From: Brucella thiophenivorans
Lineage (GTDB): Bacteria; Pseudomonadota; Alphaproteobacteria; Rhizobiales; Rhizobiaceae
Assembly: GCF_002252445.1 (NCBI RefSeq)
Contig: NZ_NNRJ01000018.1
Location: 1 to 64,000 of the forward strand
DNA length: 64,000 bases
Reading direction: 5' to 3'
The notes beneath the pieces were generated by a model, which ran no database searches, was not told the DNA's origin, and saw only the letters and a program-made list of their open reading frames with translations. Every line of letters starts with the position of its first letter. Position 1 is the stretch's first letter. Both the position numbers and the translations under genes were made by a program. Below, piece by piece: positions 1 to 8,079 of this stretch.

Positions 1-195
1 ATCACCCGCAAGCGTGGTCAGATCAATGCACTCAATTGCCCGAACAAGCCATGCCGCCTGATATTCTTTCTTGATCGATCGACGCGCAGTGATGGTAGCG
101 GCGCGACGTTCCGATGCACTGCGGTTCACAACAATATCCTCAAACCAATCAGCCTTGAGCAAAGTGCCAACGTTGCGGGGAAAAGTTTCGGTCAT
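1..195 (-). CDS. deoC: Deoxyribose-phosphate aldolase, N-terminal fragment cut by window edge
   Basis: This is the first 65 codons of a gene that runs off the left edge. The minus-strand translation starts at an ATG (complement 193-195) and ends in the stretch YQAAWLVRAIECIDLTTLAG. That stretch resembles the N-terminal part of rhizobial class I 2-deoxyribose-5-phosphate aldolases, which cleave deoxyribose 5-phosphate to glyceraldehyde 3-phosphate and acetaldehyde. The next gene upstream is a DeoK-type kinase that would make its substrate, so the context fits well. The catalytic lysines lie outside the window and could not be checked. The identification rests on a short stretch and on the neighbour. 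Confidence 0.7.
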   Translation of the reverse strand, partial: MTETFPRNVGTLLKADWFEDIVVNRSASERRAATITARRSIKKEYQAAWLVRAIECIDLTTLAGD

Positions 196-215
196 TTTAT
201 TGTCCGTGTGTGAGG

Positions 216-1154
216 TCATGAGCGTTCAGGCGCGTGATCGCGGCAGAACGTTTCGAATTCTTCGGCACTGGCGTAAGCTTTTTGGGTGCCGGGGCGGGTG
301 ATGGAATGAGCGGCATAAAGCGCCGCTTTTTTCAGTGATGCTTCCACTTCGCCGGTTTCCGCATAAAAGCGGGCAAAAGAGCCGATAAAGGCGTCGCCTG
401 CGCCGGTGGTGTCTTTGGGCGTCACTTTAACCGGCGGGATATTGACGATTTCGTTTGCTGTAATCATGCGCGCACCACGTCCGCCAAGCGTCACGATCAC
501 CGTGCGAATGCCACGCTCGATCAGTGAACGGGCAGCGATGACGATCTCATCGTTTGTGTCAGTCGGGAGGCCGGACAAGAGTGCAAGTTCGCTCTCATTT
601 GGAACGAGAAATGTCACCTGCCGGATACGTTCCGGATCGAGATCAGCCGCCGCAGGTGCGGGGTTCAGAATGGTTTCGATGCCGTTTTCCGCGGCAAATG
701 AGATGGTGTGGTAAACGGTCTCGACCGGCACTTCCATCTGCATCAGAATGAGGCCGCATGTCTTCAAATCCTCGGAAGCCTTGTCGACTTCGGCAGGCAG
801 AAGATCGGCATTTGCACCTTTGACGATGAGAATAGAGTTTTCGCCTGAAGGCTCAACGAAGATAGGCGCCACGCCGCTCGACTTGCCTGAAATTTTCACG
901 ACATGGCGTGTGTCGACGCCAAAGTTGTTGAGGTTGCGGATTGTATTGTCGGCAAACACATCATCGCCAACGCGCGTTACCATCATCACGTCTGCACCAA
1001 GACGCGCAGCCGCAACTGCCTGATTTGCACCCTTGCCGCCGCAACCAATTTCGAAAGTTGGTGCTTCAAGCGTTTCGCCGGGACCGGGCATACGGTTCAC
1101 ATAGGTAATGAGGTCAACCATGTTGGAGCCGACCACTCCGATCTTTCTGGTCAT
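216..1154 (-). CDS. deoK: Deoxyribokinase (PfkB/ribokinase family)
   Basis: This is a 312-residue PfkB-family sugar kinase. The N-terminus carries GSNMVDL (about residues 9-15) and the substrate-binding GCGGKGANQAVAAA (about 37-50). The C-terminus carries DTTGAGDAFIG (248-258), with the catalytic Asp in GAGD at 254. It resembles Salmonella DeoK (GSNMVDLIT, GETLEAP and SSGVAPIF blocks), as recalled from memory, more than generic ribokinase, so phosphorylation of 2-deoxy-D-ribose is the best call; D-ribose is the alternative. I chose the ATG at 1154 because AGGAAA lies just upstream; an in-frame extension to 1430 has no family similarity. It sits between the deoC fragment and a DUF4432 epimerase-like gene in one operon. 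Confidence 0.85.
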   Translation of the reverse strand: MTRKIGVVGSNMVDLITYVNRMPGPGETLEAPTFEIGCGGKGANQAVAAARLGADVMMVTRVGDDVFADNTIRNLNNFGVDTRHVVKISGKSSGVAPIFVEPSGENSILIVKGANADLLPAEVDKASEDLKTCGLILMQMEVPVETVYHTISFAAENGIETILNPAPAAADLDPERIRQVTFLVPNESELALLSGLPTDTNDEIVIAARSLIERGIRTVIVTLGGRGARMITANEIVNIPPVKVTPKDTTGAGDAFIGSFARFYAETGEVEASLKKAALYAAHSITRPGTQKAYASAEEFETFCRDHAPERS

Positions 1155-1173
1155 GAGAGTTTCCTTTGAAATT

Positions 1174-2256
1174 TCAGAGTGCCTTGATCTTGGCTTCAAA
1201 CTGTTCGGCTGAAGGCTGATCGAGATAGCCAAGGCGCACGGGGAAGATGGCGCGCTCGCCCGATGCCAATATCCGAACATTGTTTTTGGCTTTCTCGGCG
1301 AGATAACCTTCCGGTTCGCAAGTGGAGGGCAGGGCGAAGGCTGCAACCTGTGCATCGCCATTGACGAGAATCCAGCGCACGGTCTTCGGAAAAGCTTTGA
1401 GCGGATACGAGATCGCAAATCCGTCCCCATCTGGAAGCTGCATCATCTGATGCGTCTGGCCTTCACTATCGGCAGGCAAATCACGAATGTAGAAAACCTG
1501 CTCCGGGTCGTAGCGTTCTGGCTCGTTGAGCACTTCCATAGCGGAAGGGTCAGCGGCCAGTTGATCGATAAATGAGAGATAATCATCATTGGGTGTCACA
1601 TGCCCCGGAACCGATGTACGCACCTGCACATTCTGCGGCGTAAACGCCACCGGCTGCACGATGCGCGCACCGTCCTCATGGGCAAAATTGACATGGCACA
1701 TATACATCAGCTCCATCGGAGCGGATGATAGGTTTTCAACATCCATGGTTATGTCGAACAGCGTCTCTTTTGCGTGAAGTCGAACACTTGGGCGGGCAAG
1801 ATAATGCGCGCCAAAGCCCATCACATATTCGTATTCGCCAGTGACCTCGACAAAGGCACCCTGTTCGTCTTCACCGAACAAAAGGCCTGCTTTGTCCATC
1901 TTTCCGCAGGCCATTTCACCATGCAGAAGGTGATTATCCTGTGGTGACGGGCAACCATTGCGCAGCATGCCACTATGGAAAGCAAAGCAGCCATAGGTTT
2001 CTACGATAGTGGTCGCCGGGCGCGGCATGGAAAAGCTGTTACCCATGGTGAGATCGACGCCGTCGAACTCTGCACCCCAAACCATCTGCCCCATGAATGG
2101 GAGCACAATGATATTGCCACGGTCGTTTTCGATCAGCAGCGCTTCAATGCCGCTTGGATAGCGAAAGGCTGTTACGCTCAAGCCGTCCGCGCTCGCAATG
2201 ATATGCGGCTGCTCAGTAAAATGCTCGCGACGAAGATGAAATTCAATGTCCTGCAT
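1174..2256 (-). CDS. DUF4432 family aldose 1-epimerase-like protein
   Basis: This is a 360-residue protein of the DUF4432 / aldose-1-epimerase-like fold, recognised by its overall pattern: an N-terminal beta-rich part containing PFMGQMVWG, a central HGEMACG with conserved His, and a C-terminal FPVRLGYLD. Family members occur in sugar catabolic operons and are presumed to interconvert anomers of the imported sugar. Here it lies between the sugar kinase and two sugar permeases, spaced 19 and 6 bases, so it is clearly part of the operon. Its likely job is to mutarotate deoxyribose (or the true substrate) before phosphorylation. There is no signal peptide, so it should act in the cytoplasm. Family membership is fairly secure; the reaction is inferred. 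Confidence 0.75.
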   Translation of the reverse strand: MQDIEFHLRREHFTEQPHIIASADGLSVTAFRYPSGIEALLIENDRGNIIVLPFMGQMVWGAEFDGVDLTMGNSFSMPRPATTIVETYGCFAFHSGMLRNGCPSPQDNHLLHGEMACGKMDKAGLLFGEDEQGAFVEVTGEYEYVMGFGAHYLARPSVRLHAKETLFDITMDVENLSSAPMELMYMCHVNFAHEDGARIVQPVAFTPQNVQVRTSVPGHVTPNDDYLSFIDQLAADPSAMEVLNEPERYDPEQVFYIRDLPADSEGQTHQMMQLPDGDGFAISYPLKAFPKTVRWILVNGDAQVAAFALPSTCEPEGYLAEKAKNNVRILASGERAIFPVRLGYLDQPSAEQFEAKIKAL

Positions 2257-2262
2257 TTAGGA

Positions 2263-3261
2263 TCACCTGCCTTGATTGCGCGAAGCATTGATCGCAATGA
2301 CGAGGATGAGGAACGCGCCCCAGATGAAATCGATGAGGTGATTGGAGAACCGCATCATCTGAAAGCCAGAGGAGAGAAGCATCAAGGCAACCAGTGCAAT
2401 CGCGATACCCAGCACGCGCCCTTTGCCGCCAGCTGGATTGGTGCCGCCAAGGACAGCGATCAGAACTGCTTGCAGCAGATAGGATGAACCATAATCGGAC
2501 TTGGCTGCATTGGTGCGACCAGACAGAATGATCCCTGCAAGCGAAGCAAGAACGCCGGTCAGCATATAGGAATAGAGGATCATGCGATCCTTGCGGATAC
2601 CGGCAAAGACTGCGGCGCGTGGATTGGTGCCGATCAGCATGAGATTGATGCCAAGCGTTGTGCGGGTCAAAAGAATTGCTACGAGTATGCTGACGGCAAT
2701 GAACAACAGGAACGGCGTGGCAATGCCCATGATTTTTCCGTTGCCGACCCAGTTCCATGTATCGGGGAAACCAACGATTGCCGGGCCACCCGTGAGTACC
2801 AGCGCAAGCCCCATCAGGACCTGACCGGTGCCGAGTGTTGCGAGAATGGGTGTGATGCGGAGTTTCGCAATAAGCAGGCCATTCACAAGGCCGGATAAAA
2901 GCCCGATTAGCATGGCAAGAAGAATGCCGATGATCGTGTAGAACAGCATACCGGAACCCGATGTCTGTGCTGCCTGCACCATGGACGAGTGGAAATAGAC
3001 GCCTGCAACGATTCCCGCGAGATTAGCGATGCCGACAACTGAAAGATCAATGCCGCCGGTCAGCATTGCGATCATCATGGCGATTGCGAGGATACCAAGC
3101 TCCGGCATGATGTAGCTGATGGATTCAAAGTTATAATAGCGCAGGAACTTGTCCGGATTCATCCAGGTCATCAGCGCAAATACGATAATCGTAATGACGA
3201 CGAGCTGGATGATGTTGTTGTCTCCGCCAAGGATGCGGCGCATGTCGAAAGACTGTTTCAT
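2263..3261 (-). CDS. Sugar ABC transporter permease, RbsC type (second of two)
   Basis: This is a 332-residue polytopic inner-membrane protein of the RbsC/BPD_transp_2 family. It shows the family blocks GGIDLSVVGIANLAGIVAG near residue 68, SGLVNGLLIAKLRITPILATLG near 120, and a C-terminal LGGTNPAGGKGRVLGI. It pairs with the permease immediately upstream (15-base gap) to form a heterodimeric channel energised by the double ATPase of the same operon. Two different permeases with one double ATPase is the LsrCD/RhaPQ-like arrangement rather than the single-permease RbsC arrangement. Substrate is presumed deoxyribose from the neighbouring deoK and deoC. Confidence 0.88.
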   Translation of the reverse strand: MKQSFDMRRILGGDNNIIQLVVITIIVFALMTWMNPDKFLRYYNFESISYIMPELGILAIAMMIAMLTGGIDLSVVGIANLAGIVAGVYFHSSMVQAAQTSGSGMLFYTIIGILLAMLIGLLSGLVNGLLIAKLRITPILATLGTGQVLMGLALVLTGGPAIVGFPDTWNWVGNGKIMGIATPFLLFIAVSILVAILLTRTTLGINLMLIGTNPRAAVFAGIRKDRMILYSYMLTGVLASLAGIILSGRTNAAKSDYGSSYLLQAVLIAVLGGTNPAGGKGRVLGIAIALVALMLLSSGFQMMRFSNHLIDFIWGAFLILVIAINASRNQGR

Positions 3262-3275
3262 GTCGCTTTCTCCCT

Positions 3276-4253
3276 TCAGGCGATGCTTTTGCGATCACGC
3301 CATGCTGTGATGGCTGTGGCTGCAATGATGATGACGCCAACCACGACACGCTGCCATGTGGTGTCGACTTTCATGATGATGAGAGAGTTCTTGACCATCA
3401 CCAGCATGAAGACGCCCATGAGTGTGCCAAGCACTGTGCCGCGCCCCCCGAAGATGGAAGCGCCGCCGAGAACCACGGCTGCAATCACATCCAGTTCGAG
3501 GCCGACAAAGTCACGCGGATTGGCAAGCCAGATCATCGATGAGTGCAGAAGTCCCGCAAAGCCTGCCAAGGCACCCGCAACGCAATAGACGAAGAAGATG
3601 GTGCGGCGCGTGTTGAAGCCAACGCGTTTTGCCGCTTCCGGCGAACCACCATAGGCGTAAACACTGCGTCCGATCATCGTGTGGGTGAGGATCAGGTGGA
3701 TCAGCAAAGCAATTGTCAGATAAACGAGGAACATTGCTGTGAGGCCGAAAGTCGTGCCGGTCGCAGAGGTCAGCGAAACAACGTCCGTTTTGCCAAACTC
3801 AATAAGTTCTTTTGGCATTTTGTTGATGTTGACGATACTGGTGCCGACAAGACCAAGCACAAGGCCGCGCACGATAGAGCCGGTGCCAAGTGTCACAATC
3901 AGCGGGATCATTTTGAAGCGATGGATGATGAAACCGTTGAATGCGCCGAGCATAAGACCGATGAGCGTTGCCGCGATAAACGGAATGAACACGCCGTCAT
4001 AGCCAAAATAGACCATAGCGCGGACGGTTAGATACATGGCGGCAATGGCGAAAGCCGTAAAGGACACGTCGATACCGCCGGAAATCATCACCAGCAAAAC
4101 GCCGAGCGCCATGATGCCGATAACAACATTGGAGCGAAGAAGGCCGAAAATATTATCCAATGACCAGAAGGCAGGATTGATAAGGCCGATCGTGATCATT
4201 GCGATGAGAAGCACACAGGCAATGATGAATTCGGTACTGCGAAGGAATTTCAT
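3276..4253 (-). CDS. Sugar ABC transporter permease, RbsC type (first of two)
   Basis: This is a 325-residue RbsC-family permease with about nine hydrophobic segments. Family blocks are GVLLVMISGGIDVSFTAFAI near residue 53, FNGFIIHRFKMIPLIVTLGTG near 113, and VVLGGASIFGGRGTVLGTL near 269. The start ATG at 4253 lies 10 bases after the ATPase stop. It forms the partner of the downstream permease. The pair, the ATPase and the binding protein make a complete importer. The HP-rich loops and lack of any nucleotide-binding motif exclude a different role. Confidence 0.88.
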   Translation of the reverse strand: MKFLRSTEFIIACVLLIAMITIGLINPAFWSLDNIFGLLRSNVVIGIMALGVLLVMISGGIDVSFTAFAIAAMYLTVRAMVYFGYDGVFIPFIAATLIGLMLGAFNGFIIHRFKMIPLIVTLGTGSIVRGLVLGLVGTSIVNINKMPKELIEFGKTDVVSLTSATGTTFGLTAMFLVYLTIALLIHLILTHTMIGRSVYAYGGSPEAAKRVGFNTRRTIFFVYCVAGALAGFAGLLHSSMIWLANPRDFVGLELDVIAAVVLGGASIFGGRGTVLGTLMGVFMLVMVKNSLIIMKVDTTWQRVVVGVIIIAATAITAWRDRKSIA

Positions 4254-4263
4254 GTCCGGTTCC

Positions 4264-5766
4264 TCAATTCAGGGTCTTGAGCCGGTCATTGACGGCATCT
4301 TCGGTCATGCTTTCACCGGATAATTCATCGACGAAACGGCCGCGATGCATCACCAGCACACGATTGCAGTTCTGAACCAGTTCGGGTACGTCATCGGAAA
4401 TCATCAGGACGGCCAAGCCCTCATCCTGTGCGAGCTTACGGATGATTTTGTGAATTTGTGCTTTTGACCCGACATCAACGCCAACGGTCGGTCCGTTGAG
4501 GATCAGGATTTTGGCCCCTGTCAGAAGCCAGCGGGCCAGAACTACACGTTGCGCATTGCCGCCCGAAAGATGGTTGACCGGGGTATGCGGACCAGGCGCG
4601 ACAATATTCATTGCCGAAAACATATCTCGGGTGGTGGCATCTGCCTTTTTGCGATTGATGAACAGGCCGCGTACGAATTTGTCGATTGAGGTGACAATGA
4701 TATTGCGTTCAATGGATTGAGTGAGGAAAAGCCCTTCCGTCAGCCGGTCTTCCGGCACATAGGCGACGCCGCAGGCAATACCTTCCTGCACGTTCTTTGG
4801 ATGAACCGACTTGCCTTCAATCCGCACAGTGCCTGTGAAATCCGGTTTCATGCCGAAGAGCGCTAATGCAAGCTCTGTACGACCGGAACCGATCAGGCCA
4901 GAAATACCAACGATCTCTCCAGCGTGAAGCGTCAGGTTGGCTTTCTCTACGGAACCCGGAACGGTCAGATTTTCGACTTCAAGGCTTGGGGTACTGCTCG
5001 CTCCCTCACGCGCGGTCCAGCTATAGCTATGTGCTGTCAGTTCCTGTCCGGTCATCGCATGGGTGATTGAGGGTTCGTCAAACTCGGTAATAGGGCCTTC
5101 TGCGACCTTTTTGCCATTGCGAAAAACAGTCAGCCTTTCGCTGATTTCGAGCATTTCGCGCATTTTATGGCTGACAAAAAGCACAGCGATGCCCTGCGCC
5201 TGAAGATCGCGCACGATCTTGAACAAAGCATCGACCTCATGACGGGTGAGGGCGGTTGTCGGCTCATCCATGATCAGAAGCCGCGCGTCAGCCATGACGG
5301 CGCGCGCAATTGCCACGATCTGCTTGCCAGAGGTTGGCAGGCTGTCCACATCGGCGTCCAGATCCATCTGAATGCCAAGACGGTCTAGCGCCTGCTGCGC
5401 AAGTTTGCGCACGCGCTTCCAGTCTACAGCCTTACGGTCTTCCATAAGAAACGTATTGATCGCGAGGTTTTCAGCGACGGTGAGATTTCCGAACAGGGAA
5501 AAATCCTGATAAATAACCTGAATGCCATGATGCACGGATTTGACGGGGTCCAGCTTGCCGACAGTCTTGCCGTCGATCAGGATTTCACCGTCTTCCGGCG
5601 TGTAAACGCCGGACATGATCTTGATAACAGTGGATTTGCCAGAGCCGTTCTCGCCCGCAAGGCAATGAATTTCGCCGGGCTTGATCGCAAAGGACACATC
5701 GTCCAGCGCTTTCACGCCACCGAAGCGCTTGCCGATATGGCGCAACTCGATAAGATTTTCAATCAT
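4264..5766 (-). CDS. Sugar ABC transporter double ATPase, RbsA type
   Basis: This 500-residue protein has two nucleotide-binding domains. Domain 1 has Walker A GENGSGKST (38-46) and Walker B LLIMDEPTTAL, with a divergent signature LPTSGKQIVAIARA. Domain 2 has the usual degenerate Walker A (GLIGSGRTE), an intact LSGGNAQRVVLARW signature, and an altered Walker B, ILILNGPTVGVDVG, where the Asp and catalytic Glu are Asn and Gly. So only the first site looks fully catalytic. I chose ATG 5766 because GAGG precedes it and it begins the conserved MIENLIELRHIGKRFGG; the longer in-frame start at 5841 overlaps a stem-loop. It is co-transcribed behind the binding-protein gene. Confidence 0.88.
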   Translation of the reverse strand: MIENLIELRHIGKRFGGVKALDDVSFAIKPGEIHCLAGENGSGKSTVIKIMSGVYTPEDGEILIDGKTVGKLDPVKSVHHGIQVIYQDFSLFGNLTVAENLAINTFLMEDRKAVDWKRVRKLAQQALDRLGIQMDLDADVDSLPTSGKQIVAIARAVMADARLLIMDEPTTALTRHEVDALFKIVRDLQAQGIAVLFVSHKMREMLEISERLTVFRNGKKVAEGPITEFDEPSITHAMTGQELTAHSYSWTAREGASSTPSLEVENLTVPGSVEKANLTLHAGEIVGISGLIGSGRTELALALFGMKPDFTGTVRIEGKSVHPKNVQEGIACGVAYVPEDRLTEGLFLTQSIERNIIVTSIDKFVRGLFINRKKADATTRDMFSAMNIVAPGPHTPVNHLSGGNAQRVVLARWLLTGAKILILNGPTVGVDVGSKAQIHKIIRKLAQDEGLAVLMISDDVPELVQNCNRVLVMHRGRFVDELSGESMTEDAVNDRLKTLN

Positions 5767-5803
5767 AAGGGCCTCGTACAAGGCTGCAATTGCAGATGGA
5801 GAG

Positions 5804-5831
5804 GGAGAAAGAGGCGGATGCCCCTTTCTCC
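5804..5831 (-). other. Stem-loop between binding-protein and ATPase genes
   Basis: Arms at 5804-5815 and 5820-5831 pair over 12 positions with one mismatch around a GGAT loop. It lies just after the stop codon of the binding-protein gene and before the ATPase start. No T-run follows it on the transcribed strand. It therefore looks like a 3' stabilising or partial attenuating hairpin that would keep binding-protein mRNA more abundant than downstream mRNA. Function is inferred from position. Confidence 0.6.
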
Positions 5832-5844
5832 GGTTCAGCAACGA

Positions 5845-6891
5845 TCAGAAATCGTACTGATCCATATTATCCTTGGTTACACCGACCCAGCCTGCACCAT
5901 AAAGCAGGTTTGGCTTGGCAGCATCAGGAGCGAGCAGGCTTTCATAGCCTGGCAGACCGAGATTAAGACCGGCTTTGATCTGCTCGTTCTTCTTTTCGAG
6001 TGCTGCAACAGCCAGCATGTTCATGGCATAGCCCGCAACTGCTGGGTCCCAGAACTGGATATACTGAATATCGTCGTTCTTGATGTATTCGCCAGCAACC
6101 GAAACAAGACCGGTGCCTGCAAAGAAGACTTTACCCTTCAGGCCGCCTTCAGCGATCAGACGACCAGCACCAGCCGATGTCGGCATTGGAGCACCCAGAA
6201 TTCCGGTGATGTCCGGATAGGCAGTCATTGCTTCCTTTAGCTTGTTATAATCCGTGTTCGCATCGTCATAGGTTTCGAGGCGCTCGGTTACGAGTTCCAT
6301 TTCCGGGAAATTGGCCTTCTGATATTCAACAGCGCCATCAATCCATTCCATCTGTGATTTGGAGGTCAGGCTGCCGACGGTCGCGACATATTTGCCCTTG
6401 CCGCCCATCGCCTTGCCGAGTTCCTTCATCAGGTTCGCGCCATAAGCCTTGTTATCAAAAGCTTCGATGTTGAAATCGACATTCTGGATGTTCGATGCTT
6501 CATGGCTGACAACAACAATGCCGCGATCACGCGCTTTTTTTAGTACCGGTTCCACGGCTTCCACCGAGAAAGGAACGATAGCGATAGCGTCTACGCCCTG
6601 TGCAATCAGATTTTCAACAATCTGCACCTGAGCGGCGGCATCTGCCTGACTTGGGCCAACCATCCAGACATCGTTGCCGGTATCGGTTTTGAACTGTTCA
6701 ACACCGTCACGCATACGGTCGAACCAGGCAATGCCGTCGACTTTCACAACCGTCGCAATTGTATATTTTTTGTCGTCTGTGGTCGTGATCAGCTCTTTGT
6801 TGATCTTGGACGTATCGACGACGCCTTCAGCAAAAGCATGAGGCATGGCCACAGACATGGCGATTGCCATGGACGCGATAAATTTTTTCAC
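5845..6891 (-). CDS. Periplasmic sugar-binding protein (LsrB/RhaS-like)
   Basis: This is a 348-residue periplasmic binding protein of ABC importers (Peripla_BP_4 type I fold). A signal peptide ends near AMPHAFAEG (about residue 22). The mature part shows the family landmarks VVKVDGIAWFDRMRDGVEQF, QIVENLIAQGVDAIAIVP and GAPMPTSAGAGRLI. Its general pattern resembles LsrB and RhaS proteins, so a pentose or deoxy sugar ligand is reasonable and fits the deo context. I chose the GTG start at 6889-6891 because a strong GGAGG lies 7 bases upstream; the longer frame to 7032 has no signal-peptide character. It is the first gene of the operon, transcribed from the intergenic region facing deoR. Confidence 0.88.
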   Translation of the reverse strand: MKKFIASMAIAMSVAMPHAFAEGVVDTSKINKELITTTDDKKYTIATVVKVDGIAWFDRMRDGVEQFKTDTGNDVWMVGPSQADAAAQVQIVENLIAQGVDAIAIVPFSVEAVEPVLKKARDRGIVVVSHEASNIQNVDFNIEAFDNKAYGANLMKELGKAMGGKGKYVATVGSLTSKSQMEWIDGAVEYQKANFPEMELVTERLETYDDANTDYNKLKEAMTAYPDITGILGAPMPTSAGAGRLIAEGGLKGKVFFAGTGLVSVAGEYIKNDDIQYIQFWDPAVAGYAMNMLAVAALEKKNEQIKAGLNLGLPGYESLLAPDAAKPNLLYGAGWVGVTKDNMDQYDF

Positions 6892-7222
6892 CGGTATTTC
6901 CTCCCTGGAAACGAATAGCGCCCCGTCCAAACGTCTAATCGTCAGACGAGATTGGTGACTACTGATCTTGACGCCGTGCTTTGCAGTTTGCTGCTGACAC
7001 GATCGTCTCCTCCTTTTGGCTATCGGCTGCATGGATGTCGCCGCTCGCCAAAATTAATATTGTCAAATCCTCCCGATAATGCGAATTATAATGTTATAAT
7101 CCGATCATTATGTTTGGATCGTTTCATATTTTTGTTTGACCTGTCAAGTATGCTGCATCACAATTGCACCAAATGATGAAGCGGGTTAAACGAAACTGAA
7201 CCGCACGGGAATTGGGGAATCA
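6892..7222. promoter_or_regulatory. Divergent control region of deo-type operon and its repressor
   Basis: This 331-base region has no convincing gene. It holds a perfect dyad of 7-base arms with a 2-base spacer, ATTATAA at 7085-7091 and TTATAAT at 7094-7100, which also contains a TATAAT hexamer on each strand. That makes it a good candidate operator overlapping divergent promoters. A separate promoter-like pair for the repressor gene is TTGACC (7136-7141) with CACAAT (7159-7164), 17 bases apart. The assignment to the adjacent DeoR protein is inference from position. Confidence 0.55.
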
Positions 7223-7933
7223 GTGAGCAGGATCAGTCGAAAAGATGAACGCATTGCTGAAATCGCTGCTCTTGTTGAAGAGATAGGGGTGTTACGTCTT
7301 CGGGACGCAGCCACAAGGTTGGGTGTTTCCGAGATGACGATCCGGCGTGATATTGGCAGCGATGCCGGGACACTCAATTGTTTGGGTGGTTACATTATTC
7401 CTGTGCAAGAAGGTGCAAATGGCAGCGATTATGTCTTTGATCTTGAAAAAGACTGTCATGCCAACGCCAAGATTCAAGCCTGCACCGCGGCTGCCGCATT
7501 AATCGAACCGCATGACACAATCTTCATAGATTGTGGCACGACAACACCGCATCTGGCGCATCTCATTCCACAGAACCAGCACTTAACAGTCGTCTGCTAT
7601 TCGTTGAATGTTGCCGAGATTCTTTCGCGCCGAACCGATGTTCGGCTGATCGTGCTTGGTGGCGTCTATCACCCGGAAGCCGCATCGTTTTCCAGCGATG
7701 AGGGGATTGAGGTGCTCAAGCGCGTCAATATCAACAAGGCTTTTTTATCCGCCGGTGGCGTTGATAATGAGCATGGCGTGACTTGTTCCCATTTCCACGA
7801 GGTTCCGGTCAAGCAGATGGCCATGCAGCGTGCTTTGCAGAAATATCTTGTTGTTGATGAGAGCAAATTCGGCAAGGTCCGTGCTGCACGTTTTGCCGGA
7901 GTAGCTGACTTTAATTCAATTGTTTCAAGCTGA
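7223..7933 (+). CDS. deoR: DeoR-family transcriptional repressor of the deo-type operon
   Basis: This is a 236-residue DeoR-family regulator. The N-terminal winged helix carries LRDAATRLGVSEMTIRRDIG (about 26-45), the classic DeoR recognition helix. The C-terminal DeoRC sugar-phosphate sensor domain carries DCGTTTPHLA, VCYSLNVAEIL and LVVDESKFGK. It starts at GTG 7223 after a weak GGGGAA. It is transcribed divergently from the binding-protein gene, so it probably represses that operon and is relieved by a phosphorylated sugar such as deoxyribose 5-phosphate. The length and domain order are normal for the family. The effector is inferred. Confidence 0.85.
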   Translation: MSRISRKDERIAEIAALVEEIGVLRLRDAATRLGVSEMTIRRDIGSDAGTLNCLGGYIIPVQEGANGSDYVFDLEKDCHANAKIQACTAAAALIEPHDTIFIDCGTTTPHLAHLIPQNQHLTVVCYSLNVAEILSRRTDVRLIVLGGVYHPEAASFSSDEGIEVLKRVNINKAFLSAGGVDNEHGVTCSHFHEVPVKQMAMQRALQKYLVVDESKFGKVRAARFAGVADFNSIVSS

Positions 7934-8000
7934 TCTTAAGAATCGTTGAAGTCTTTTTGCCTGCACATTTTTTGTGTTGAAAAAGGATTGAAATAATATA

Positions 8001-8017
8001 TTGAGTGATTCACTCAA
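8001..8017 (+). promoter_or_regulatory. IRO-type palindrome (candidate RirA operator)
   Basis: TTGAGTGA-T-TCACTCAA is a perfect 17-base palindrome with 8-base arms. It contains TGA-N9-TCA (8002-8016), the consensus of the iron-responsive operator bound by RirA in Rhizobiales. It lies about 63 bases before the TonB-receptor start and next to an AT-rich AATAATATAT stretch. Iron-repressed control of the downstream operon is the natural reading; binding by RirA is inferred from the consensus only. Confidence 0.65.
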
Positions 8018-8079
8018 CTTTAGCCAGCAAGTTCCCATGAGCAAGCCAGCGATTTCGCAATGCTTATCTCGGGGACATT

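Noticed and set aside
7085-7100. CRP-like site instead of DeoR operator
   Set aside because: The dyad ATTATAA-TG-TTATAAT lacks TGTGA half-sites.
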